DNA of 64,000 nucleotides from Gautieria morchelliformis (Eukaryota > Basidiomycota > Agaricomycetes > Gomphales > Gomphaceae). Shown here in pieces: positions 43,355 to 53,376 of this stretch (position 1 is its first letter; each line of letters begins with the position of its first letter). The stretch is taken from the NCBI GenBank assembly GCA_015179125.1, contig WHVA01000285.1:62001-126000 (forward strand), in the 5' to 3' direction. Under the pieces are notes generated by a model. That model had not been told where the DNA came from, did no database searches, and saw only the letters and a list, made by a program, of their open reading frames with translations. The position numbers and the translations under genes are program-made.

Positions 43355-43981
43355 CTACCAGTCGGCGCGCTTCCAGTCGGCGGGCTGTGGGCAGGGATAG
43401 GTTGAGCACCGTGTCGACCAGAAGCATACAGAGACTTACTTGGCGTTTCCAGTCGGCCGGCTCTGGCTCACGCTTCCAGTCGGCGGGCTCTGGCTCCCGC
43501 TTCCAGTCGGCAGGCTACGGGGGTGGGGTAAGCTCGTCGTGGACATGAAAGAGGTACGAAGCAACGCGCCTTGGGCTCGCGTTTCCAGTCGGCGGGTTGC
43601 GGCTCACGTTTCCAGTCGGCGGGCTGTGGGTCACGTTTCCAGTCGGCGGGCTGTGGGTCACGTTTCCAGTCCGCAGGCTCTGGCTCCCGACGCCAGTCTG
43701 CACGTTTCCAGTCGGCAGGCTGCGAGAGGGAGGGGTGAGGGGGAAATAGACAACGGCGAGGAGAACCATGGTACCTCGGGTTCACGTTTCCAGTCTGCGG
43801 GCTCACGCTTCCAGTCTGCGGGCGCACGCTTCCAGTCTGCGGGCTCGCGAGGAAGCTCGAGCTGCAAGATGGGGTGAGAAACAGGCTCGCTGTGCAGGAC
43901 AGCGAGGAGACGTACGGGGGTGGGGGCGGCAGCGACGAGGAGAAGAGATAGTAGAAGAAGGGCGATCCACTTGAGGGCCAT
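43355..43981 (-). CDS. Secreted multi-copy peptide precursor with 14 ADW units (Kex2-type), paralog
   Basis: Exons 43775-43981, 43570-43719, 43440-43514 and 43355-43384 give 153 residues. MALKWIALLLLSLLLVAAA is a signal peptide; a spacer with APTP and ending LELPR follows. Then come 14 ADW units, each but the last followed by KR or RR, with spacers EP, AP, EPEP, DPQP, EPQP, EPKP and QP. The last exon encodes PADWKRADW and stop, so it ends in a bare ADW like its neighbour. Three phase-0 introns, each exactly 55 nt, all fall between X and P of an X-Pro-ADW unit. The middle one has a GC donor. Without splicing the frame fragments, so automated annotation may miss the gene. It lies in tandem with the first precursor, 617 bp ap. 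Confidence 0.85.
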
Positions 43982-44263
43982 GGCAGAGCTTGGGATGGGG
44001 CTTAGATCTGTGAGAAGGAGACCATCTGTTTTTGTATCCCCCATGGGTTCCCAAGCATGTGCCTACAAAAACGCAAACAAGGAACCAGGGCAGCCGCCAG
44101 CCTGCGGGGAAGATTAGACGTTCCCACGCGCTCGTCGCCGTGCTCGGCGTTACTTCGCCACCCGATCCGCGGGGTTACGTCACCGTGTCCAGCGATCTTC
44201 TGTCTTCGGTTAGCGCTGTTTGGTCCGGCATCTTTTAGGGTTACCGGCTGCTCGTCGTCTGCC

Positions 44264-46247
44264 ATGGCGAGCTCGAGCACACCCCGCCCCTGGACAGCCC
44301 AGGAGGACGCCCTCCTCAGACACGCCGTCGCTGAGCACGGCGACGAGCCTGGCGCGTGGAAGGCCATCGCCAGTTGTGTCCCCGGCAGGTCGAACAAGGG
44401 CTGTCGCAAGGTATGTCGCTCCTCGTCTTTCTAGCGCAAACTGACAACAACATCTACAGCGCTGGCTGCATTCCTTGTCCCCCAGCATACGCAAGGTGCG
44501 TCTCTCGCCGCCCCCGCCGTGCCTCTCTAACCTCCCTCCAGACGCCATGGACCCCCGCCGAAGACGCCCTCCTTCTCAAGCTCTACGCCACCCACTCCCC
44601 CCCGCGTTGGTCCCTCATCGCCAAAAGCATCCCTGGCCGCACAGACGACGCCTGTTCAAAGCGCTACCGCGAGGCTCTCGACCCCCTCCTCAAGAAGGAC
44701 GGCTGGACCTCCGACGAGGATGCCAAACTCATTCGTCTCACCGCACAGCTCGGCAGCAAGTGGACCCAGGTAGGCCAGCAAATGAGTCGCAGCGGCCTCG
44801 GCTGTCGCAATAGGTCCGCCTCCCCAGCTCGTGGTTTTTCCATATCTCATCTCCATTTCTTTGCAGATGGCGTCTCCTCGAACGCAAACGGCGTTCCAGG
44901 CACTCTCACGCCTTCGTGCCCCATCCCCACGACGACTACACGGCTCTTCATCTTCCTGATCATTCTATCCCTACGTCATCGGCACCTTCCGTGCCCGACC
45001 ACCCAGACTCTACCCCGCAAGTGCACGCCACCTCGTTCTCCGAGGGCGTGCCTATAGCCCCACCTCTGACACGTCCTCCTCCGTGTACTATTTGCACTGA
45101 CTCGTCAGTCAGCGGCGCCCTCGCCGACACTCTTCTAGAGTCTCCTGCCTCTGCATCAATTAATCCCCAGCATATTTCCACCCCTCACTCCCCACCTCTG
45201 CACGATCCCCCCCAACCCCCCTTCCGTCCCCTCCGTCGCCCCAAGACCCATCTTCAACCCTTCCTGACACACACAACACAGAAAATTCAGGCTCTCGTCC
45301 CGTGGTCTTATCCGAACCGCCTCAAGATCCATGGGCAGACCCCGCCCCCGCATCCCCAGTGCCAGACGAGGTGCCAGACGAGGTGCGATCCTCCGTTCCA
45401 CCACGTAAGCGTCCCCGGCTTCGGGGCGGTCCCGCGACGGAGCAGGGCCTCACAGAGCTCACCCGGCTTTCGTCCCATCTCCCTGCCGATCACGAGTCAG
45501 TTTAAGTTCGATTAAAAAACAGGACCCTCCGCTGACTTACTGATGTGTTTTTTTTTCGTTGCACACAGCCGCGCTGTCCTGGCGTACGCATGTGGACACA
45601 CAAGCTGTTGGCCTGGGTCCACCGGCCGCGGCGACTCATGCTTTGCGACCGCATCTGAATTGGCCGGGCATCGGCGGCTTGCGCACCCAGTGGATCAAAG
45701 TCCCAGCGAGAGCGGGAAAGCCTACCGGTGTGCACTGCAAGGCTGCGGGAAGGCTTGGAAGGTGGATACAAACGATTACGTGCGCAGTCGCAATAACAAA
45801 CTATTTTTGCAGAACATCAACGGTATACAGTATCACCTACAAGTGTATGTATTACCCACCAATCTTAGACGGTTTATTTCTTATCGAGCGCCACCTCACT
45901 GGTTCCAGATCAAAGGCACACTTCAAAACAGCGCTCAGCCAGACCCGAATGCCATCAGATGCTGCTGCCGCGCCGGCGGAAGGAGACACAGAAACGGACG
46001 CAACACTGACACGCAAGCGGAAGGAATACCGCTGTCACCTAGATGGCTGTACGAACAGCTACAAGCAGCGCACCGGCCTCCAGTATCATCTCGCCCATGT
46101 ACGTGTATCATGTTGTGCTGCGGCGTGTCCAACGTGGCCATCATTCATCCGACGTTTCATCAGGGTCATTCTGCCAACGTTGCACAGCTCGACGTAATTC
46201 CTCCAGCCTTGATGCGAAAACTTAATGAAGGAGTGTCCGAACATTAA
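44264..46247 (+). CDS. Three-repeat Myb protein with C-terminal C2H2 zinc fingers
   Basis: Exon 1 44264-44410, exon 2 44460-44495, exon 3 from 44542. Myb repeats: PWTAQEDALLRHAVAEHG and AWKAIASCVPGRSNKGCRK plus RWLHSL; TPWTPAEDALLLKLYATH and RWSLIAKSIPGRTDDACSKRY; GWTSDEDAKLIRLTAQLGS and KWTQVGQQMSRSGLGCRNR joined to WRLLERKRR. A proline-rich disordered middle contains an unresolved frame change around the C runs at 45210-45230 (intron or indel). After an intron ending 45570 come fingers: ACGHTSCWPG with HRRLAH, YRCALQGCGKAWK joined to NINGIQYHLQ, and YRCHLDGCTNSYKQRTGLQYHLAHGH. The last two resemble Sfp1-type fingers. The single-gene reading rests on continuous splicing and could instead be two genes. 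Likely a nuclear DNA-binding regulator, 0.3 kb from the peptide precursors and transcribed divergently. Confidence 0.65.
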
Positions 46248-47158
46248 CAGATGGCGGCTGCTTGTGGCGACGCAGTCATTGCAACGAGGATCAGCTAACT
46301 TTGCGATTCGCACGACGAGCCATCACTGCGTCCAGTCAGCACTCCTAACTTTGGCGTCATATCTTAGCGGCGGTTACGATCGGTGGCGTTAGATGGCCCA
46401 AGCGATTCTGGAATGAGCCCATCAGGTGTCGACTAGATATAGATAAGTCCAAAACGTGTTTGCCGGCCGTGCGCTGTTTCTGCTGTTTTTGGATTACGCG
46501 CTCTTGGTGAGCGAGAAATGTGGACAGCCGAAATAAAAGAGTTTCGTTCGACCTCAGCTTTCATGCACTGATTGATCGAGAGTATACACTTTGTGGATCG
46601 AGATTCCGATCGCTGGCAGGGTCGGTATACAGTATTTAAGCACTATTGAGCAAAAAATCTGTATCGGGGAGATCAGACGAGGGTCTTCCATCATAAACCA
46701 GATATATTCCAATCCAGGGTCGTTGTGTCGGGCATGTAGGCTGAACAAAAAATTATGCACATGGATAGCGAAATCAGGCTTTCAGATGAAGGTCTCCCAC
46801 CACGAGTCCATCCCCGTGAACGCTTGTATGACATAGTCACAGCTTACTCACAAGGTTGCAGCGAAACATGAATTTTCGCTTCATACCACGGTGTGTGAAC
46901 CTTACACTAACCCACACGACAATCTAACCGGTTCCCCGACGTTGCGGAGACGTTACCGATCTGCTGTATGCCATGTGCCTTTTGCGGGCATATCTCCAGA
47001 CTCGGAGCACATCTCCCGGCACGTACAGTGTAGGCACAAGGTTTGTCAATGTTATTACTGCACCTATGTAGGTGTGGGATAAGCCACCTGATGCATCGGC
47101 TTGAAGTAAGGTGATTACCCAATCTAGTAATGAGCCGTCACATGTACACGTACATATC
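46248..47158. other. Region without a supported gene
   Basis: About 0.9 kb between the Myb gene and TIM10. Short frames (for example 46591-46836 plus) have no recognisable family. No repeat or RNA gene was identified. Confidence 0.5.
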
Positions 47159-47601
47159 TCATAGACCAAAGGACGGTGTTGAGCCCCCGCCAGCAGCTGC
47201 GTTTGCCCCAGCCGCTTGCATTCGCTCTCCTACTTTTTTGTTGACCTCGAAGAACTTGGCCACGCATCTGTCGACGCAAACGCTCTCGCCCTTGTTCAGA
47301 TCCGGCTCTGCATAGCGGCTGGCGACGCATTTGTTGTGGCAGGACCTATGCAGAACACCAAAAGTGCGCGTTAGTGCTGCGCTGCCTTCCACGTGGTGGG
47401 GTCAAAAGGCTGACGAAACAAGCCGGTTAAAAACGTCTGTCACCATGTCAAGCCTGGATTGGACAACATCAGTACCTTGGCGACGAAACAAGTGCAATAA
47501 TAAACACACTCTGCCACAGCCATGTCGATCTGAGCAGAATTTATCGACCCAGAGGCTCCCTGTCCCCCAGAGCCGCCACCGATACCGAATAGAGACGACA
47601 T
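47159..47601 (-). CDS. TIM10: Mitochondrial intermembrane-space chaperone Tim10
   Basis: Three exons (47510-47601, 47415-47453, 47159-47345) give 105 residues. After a Gly/Ser-rich start, QIDMAVAELDMVTDVFNRLV leads to the twin Cx3C motifs CHNKC and CVDRC, the signature of small Tims. The end is AKFFEVNKKVGERMQAAG and a Gly/Ala tail. Tim9-Tim10 hexamers carry hydrophobic precursors across the intermembrane space. The middle exon is 39 nt. Sequence between the Cx3C pairs (VASRYAEPDLNKGESVCVDRC) fits Tim10 better than Tim9. Confidence 0.9.
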
Positions 47602-47796
47602 GGAAGAACTTTTACGTTTGAAACTCAGCCGAGTCCGCCCCATGTATTGTATTTCGATGATGTACTACTGGTAAGTAAAGTATCTTCTCGTTCACAAGAA
47701 TGGTCATATGGTGCATCATCTATATGTCAAGTAAAAATTGGTTTGATGCGAAGTTCATCCTCTCCAAACTTTGTGTCATGAATGATTTGATCAACA

Positions 47797-49548
47797 CTAC
47801 TTCCTCCAACCTGATTCTTGGCCAAAACCATTAATACGGCTCCCTACAGCCAGTATCTCTTCTTCTCGTTTCCCTTCTTTCTCCCATTCAATGACCAATT
47901 TGCAAAGTCCATCTAAACTTGTAAAGGGGGCCTTATAGCCGAGTCCACCCTCTTTTGGCGACTTGCGTGCTCTAGAGTCGTCGAATATCAAATGGATTTG
48001 GGAGAGACTAAACAGAGACGGTTGCAAGAGGAGAATCTCTCCCTGCGTGTACCATTTGTCAGATATATCTGCACGAAGGCACTGGGTCACTGACCTTGAG
48101 TTGCGGAAAGATCCATGATATAAACGGGTGTGAAAACCGCAAAAGATAGTATGCCTCGATGACATGAGCGAACATCAGCATCAACACAGGGGGTAGATCT
48201 TGGAACTTTGTGTTGATCGTCAGCGTAGTCAGTGCAGTGTAAATGTCACCGAATGCGATGGGGGGGTTGGGATCAGAAACATTGAAGGCCTGCCCTCCGA
48301 TATCTGGCGTTCCACTGGAGGTGTTTGCGCCCATCTCCAAAAGACGCTGCTCATACAGAAGATGCGCAAGTGAGCAATTCTCAACGTAGATGAAAGACTA
48401 TCTCTAAGTAAGGATCTGAACCCTGGGATGAGCTAGAATCCCTAACCTGTATGATATTTCGAACCCAGGTACTGAGAGAATCGCAAATTAACCACAGTCT
48501 GCTTCGACCAACTTCTCAAACGACGTACTAGTTCTGCTGCCGCACTAGGTAGGCACCTGCAAGAACATCTCCACCGGGGCCAAACACGCCGTTTCCAGGT
48601 CGGATGCAACCAGTGCGGAAAAAACCACCACATGGAAGCAGCGTATTGTCGGCCTCACGGACCAGCCGTTCCGCTTTAGCTTTGCTTACAGCATAATTAG
48701 CAAAATAACTATTATGTCTCGGTGGAAGTGGGGCGTCATCATCCAGAACCTGAACAAAGTATTTAGGGGATCTTTGCCAAGGCCATAACCAAAAACGCGT
48801 CCGCTGAGTTGTCACAGAAGCAGAGGAGGTATAGACCAATATGGTCGCGCCAATGGCACGGCAGGCTGCGATAACATTTCGCGATCCTTTGACGTTAACG
48901 TGATCTGAGAATGGGAGCAGTGATTCGACACGTTCCCAGAAGCGTATATTGGCAGCTGTGGGCAGCAGCACACTGTCAGAGGCTTCAATGCAGACGATGC
49001 GCAAAAACGAACTTGCCAGAATTGAATACGGTGACAGGAATATCGCTATCGTCTGCATCTGGCCACGGCGCACTGAACGCCGCCAGCACGGCGTCAGCAT
49101 TGCTGACGTCCGTCTGGTGGAAGGCAGCCTTTGACCCCGGGCCAGTTGTGAGGTCCTGGCGAGTGGGTGGTCGAATATCCACAATTCTAATGCGCCGAGG
49201 ATCCTCCCCGCGAGATATTAGTTGAACCACGATCCAGCCTGGCAATGAGGACCATGAAAGTCGACGTGCAGGCGGTAAGTATAACCATACTTGTACATGT
49301 AACATACCTGCAAGAAATCCGGCCCCACCCACTACAATGTACCGACGACCAGTTTTGGGGGGCAAATCAACGGAGATGGGGTCTTTGAGAAGCCGTTCAT
49401 AATTTGCAATGATGGTGGCCTGGTCAAACCTATTGGGGGTGATGGTGTGTACCTCGTGTGGTGTGGATAAAAGCGCACGGTTCACATGAAGCAGATAGAG
49501 ACCTAGCAGCGTAGCGGCAGCAAAGATACTGACCCACTGAGTATCCAT
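47797..49548 (-). CDS. 3-beta-hydroxysteroid dehydrogenase-like NAD(P) protein
   Basis: Starts MDTQWVSIFAAATLLGLYLL, a membrane anchor. The Rossmann motif is RRYIVVGGAGFLAG; further blocks are VDIRPPTRQDL, HQTDVSNADAVLAAF, DHVNVKGSRNVIAACRAIGA and VYTSSASV. The catalytic Tyr-x3-Lys is in YFANYAVSKAKAERLV, followed by TGCIRPGNGVFGPGGDVLAGA. C-terminal exons read AFNVSDPNPPIAFGDIY and LGYKAPFTSLDGLCKLVIEW, stop at 47797. It belongs to the extended SDR group with Erg26/NSDHL. A sterol substrate is plausible but ergosterol Erg26 itself usually lacks this N-terminal anchor, so the substrate is open. Several small introns were not mapped exactly. Confidence 0.8.
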
Positions 49549-50161
49549 GTAGATCAGGTGCTGACCTCATGTAAAGATATGCAATGTGCTGTCTCCACCA
49601 ATAGCCTGTAAGTATTCATACAACATGACCAACTTGAGCAGCTTGCAGCACTCCCACGAAAAATTGGTCATCTGATTTGTCACGTGAGTTGTTCGTGCTC
49701 TGTCAATATTTCCTTCTGTCCTCTCGTCTCTCGTCTCTCGGATCGCTATGAGTTATATAAGTCTCCGGGAAACACGACCTATCGTAATCTGATTTTTTAT
49801 TCATCGAGTTTCTCGGTCTTTGCAGGCACGTAAAGGAACTGTCAAGTATAAGAGCTTGACTATCTCGAGCTTGTCATGTCATCAGCAACCGAATATTGTC
49901 TGTCTCACCACCCTCTCCGACGAACATGTGACCAGGAAATGTCCTTGTCAAAGGTTTACTATGATAGCGACCCTACTTTGTTGATTCCAATGTTCCTGAC
50001 GATCACACGGACAATATGGAGATTATTGGCGGCTACCCGCCGGAGTTGCCTCAGTCGCTGCTTTCTTTCTTCACGCCACCGTGACAGTTACGCGGCTCCT
50101 GCTAAAGTCGCCTCGGCTTGGCTTCCGTGACGCGTGACAGGTAATTTGAGTACTTCATTTT
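49549..50161. other. Intergenic region upstream of UTP4 and the reductase
   Basis: TTGTCACGTGAGTT at 49678-49691 is another CACGTGA element. A short frame at 49876-50130 and an alternative reading DNMEIIGGYPPELPQSLLSF near 50010-50084 hint at a small unrecognised exon, but no full gene model could be built. Confidence 0.4.
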
Positions 50162-53121
50162 ATGACCCCTTCTACTGTCTCTGTGCACCGTTGCCGGTTT
50201 GTAGATTACAACCCCACTGCTATCACAGCAATCGCCTTCCCTCCATTGCCTCTCCCACCAGTGAAAGGTAAAGCAAAGGAAACGGGAGCCTCTCCCCAAA
50301 ATTTTGGCGTATTAGCAGCCGGTCGCGCAAATGGCAACATAGAACTACTTGAATGGAGTGGGATAGACCGCCAAGCCCAAGCATCGCAAGCTTGGGTAGC
50401 AAAAAAGGTGGGCGAGCCAAGTTAGGTTTTTTGAGAAATTCTATTGAACCCGGCATGGTAGGTTTTACCAGGCCCAGTGCCTTCCAAAGTCGATAGCCTG
50501 GTTTTCACCTTACGTTCGAGGAGATGCGATTTCTATGATGTTCCACAACTGAAAGACCTCCGCCTTTTCAGTGCTGGCGGTGGAAGTGAAATTTTGGAAT
50601 GGGATCTTGAAAGCGGAGGTATCGTCGTAAGTCTCTCCCTTTTTTCTTGTTTGAAGGCAGCACGTTTAGCTACTATAGCGCTCCATCTCTTCGCAAGGGG
50701 GCTCCGTCTGGTCCATGGCCGCCAATCCTTCTTCTACATTACTTGCTTTAGGGTGCGAGGACGGGTCTGTCCGAATAATCTCGCTGGGTGACGACAGTCT
50801 GACGCCTCATCGCCGCTTCGATCGGGTCAAGTCACGACTACTATGCATTGCATGGGGCCCACCTATGAAGAAAATTCCTCCTCGTCGTGAAGCGGGAGAG
50901 GATTCCTCGGAAGAAGACGAAGATGATGGATGGACAGACACATGGCTTGTCGCTGGATGTTCGGATAGCAGCCTGCGAAAGTTTGATATCTCCTCTGGAC
51001 GTGTTCTGGATAGGATGACAACCGATAAAGCAAGGGGCGAGAGGACTCTTGTTTGGTCCATTGGCGTATTAGGGTAAGTTTCCACTTGTATTCTCGGATA
51101 ATAATGACTTTAGAGGAAGCGATGGAACTATTATATCCGGGGATTCACTAGGATCTGTAAAATTCTGGGATTCGAGCACGTGCACCCTACTTCAAAGTTT
51201 TCAGACGCACGGAGCGGATGTGTTATGTCTGGCAATTGGGCCTGTATGTGGTTTTTGTGGCGACAGCCTATTTCTTGTCCCATATTTAGGTTTTATTCAC
51301 AGGGAGGGAAGTCTGTATACACGTCGGGAGTGGACCAGAAAGTGTGTCAATTCTCCAAGGTACCCATTGCGACAGCCCCCGGCAATCTATCGACAGCTAC
51401 CTCGTTTCACAGCAAGTGGGTGCACACTACTTCCCGACGGCTCCACTCTCATGACGTACGCTGTATCGGGATCTGGCCCCCTTATGTTCCCCTCATCTCC
51501 AACCATCGTTTGCCAGCTTTGTTGTCCAGGACTGCTGCCCCCATACTAGTGTCCGGTGGCTTGGATATGTCGCTCGTCATTTGCCCATGTGCATTACCCT
51601 CCCCGGATCTAGACGCTGTTAACCCGTTAAGGTCCGGTATTGTTTCCACCTTCGAAGATGCGTATCACCAACGTCTGCCGTATACGACTGGGATGTCGCC
51701 TAGTGTCCAAGTAGCACGCGAGGCCAAACTCGTGTTATGTCGACGAGACACAGGCCTTACCATTTGGAAAATCAAAAAGAACGCCAGTCCCGGGGAAGTT
51801 GGGCTCACAGATCTCGAGGCATCTGTAAATGACCAGGGGGATGGCTGGGAAAAACTAGTGGATATGCAGTTGAAAACACGCACTAATCTGGTTGCATGTG
51901 CTATTGCAGACGATGGAAGTTGGGTATCCGCGTCCGATCTTTACGAGACAAAGCTCTTCCGCCTCATTCACGTTAAAGTAAGGGTGCTTGATTATTCCTG
52001 AGAATTCAAACCGCTAATTTGCTGTTCAGAATGAGGTTCGACCTAAGCGGGTTAAGCTTGCAGGTGAAGCAGGCTTTACTGCTGCAGGGGCCACTTCCCT
52101 GCTGTTCACCAGCGATTCTTCGAAATTGATCGTTGGTGCTTGTATGGGAAGTTCGCTTGTCATGGTTGTTGACCTCAAAGGAGAGAGCAACAATAGCCCT
52201 CGGGTATTGCGGAGTTTTGAGCAACACCGTATGCGAGATGTCGTCGTCGGTGGGAATACGAACAGAGCGATGAAAAACCTTCCGGGATCTTTCGACGCCA
52301 ACGGGGAGGTTCATCACTCGGAAGATGAATCATCTGAGGGAATTGGCGAGATGACACACTTGCATTCATTCAGCGCACCCTCAGTGGCATCCACGATCAC
52401 CTGCATGGCCACTAGCATGGATGGGCAGTGGTTAGCTTCGGCCGACACGCGTCACCGTATCCACGTATTCAATCTTGATTCTGTCCAGGTACTCATTTCG
52501 TCTTTTGTCACGTCCTCGTCGCTCATAAGGCCTCACTGATAGCATCACTGCGCTTTGCCTACATTTCCGCATGCGGTCGCATCACTGTCGTTCGATCCGG
52601 GCTCACCAGGTACTCTCATCGTTGGCCTCGTGAACAATACTCTTCAGGTATTTGACGTCGAGGCGCGACAATTTCCCGAGTGGTCATATTCTCTATCACA
52701 AACGTCCTCGTCCCCATTCAGTCATCTACATGACCCTTTACTCGGAATCTGTTTCGATCCTGACCTCACATCAGGGTTCGATGCGGACGTCGGCCGGCGG
52801 GCACTCCTTTGGGGATCCAGTTGGATGTGCAAGGTGAAACTGGGAGCACCTTGGGGTTCAAGTAGCTCCTCAAAAAAAAGACGCAGAGAGAGCAGAAGGC
52901 TCTCGTTGGCGGCTGATGCTGAGACCCAAAAGGGTGCCGATACGAACCCCGTTAGCTGGAATGCTGAGAATGATCCTAATTTCCGTCTTGTGACACGATA
53001 TCGGCCCCTGCTACTGGTGGAATATCTGGGACCAGGCGAGCTCTTGGTGGTGGAACGACCACTGGTAGACCTTCTTAGCACCTTACCTCCGGCGTACTTC
53101 AAGGCCACGTATGGCTCATAG
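50162..53121 (+). CDS. UTP4: SSU processome WD40 protein Utp4 (cirhin)
   Basis: Starts MTPSTVSVHRCRFVDYNPTA. WD-type blades follow throughout: AAGRANGNIELLEWSG, LFSAGGGSEILEWDLESG, SVWSMAANPSSTLLALGCEDGSVRI, AGCSDSSLRKFDISSGRVLD, IISGDSLGSVKFWDSST, VYTSGVDQKVCQFSK, LVSGGLDMSL, and late blades LIVGACMGSSLVMVVDL and WLASADTRHRIHVFNLDS. An acidic loop GEDSSEEDEDD and a basic stretch SKKRRRESRR are present. The C-terminal end is LLVVERPLVDLLSTLPPAYF. Utp4 belongs to the t-UTP/UTP-A complex that binds nascent pre-rRNA and supports rDNA transcription. Introns are short; the order of blades fits a tandem beta-propeller of about 850-880 residues. Confidence 0.88.
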
Positions 53122-53376
53122 CGGTGTATTGGTACATAAGGTTTGTGCCCGAACAGTGTCTTTACTTCAGTTCACCATTACTTCCGTAATTGATTGCCTG
53201 CATATATTGGTTGATTCTGATTAAAAGACAAAAATGATTAATTGGCGCTTGATCACGAAAGGCACTCGCCTCTGAGTTACAGATTATATACCCAAGTTCA
53301 AAGTTCAACTGTATTGGGCTCAATAAGCAATCATACATCACAGAGAGCTTACCTTGCGGTAATAAAATGACAAATA

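Noticed and set aside
42177..43981. Precursors as basidiomycete lipopeptide mating pheromones
   Set aside because: Those are short, lack a signal peptide and end in a CaaX motif; these have signal peptides, dibasic sites and end in ADW.
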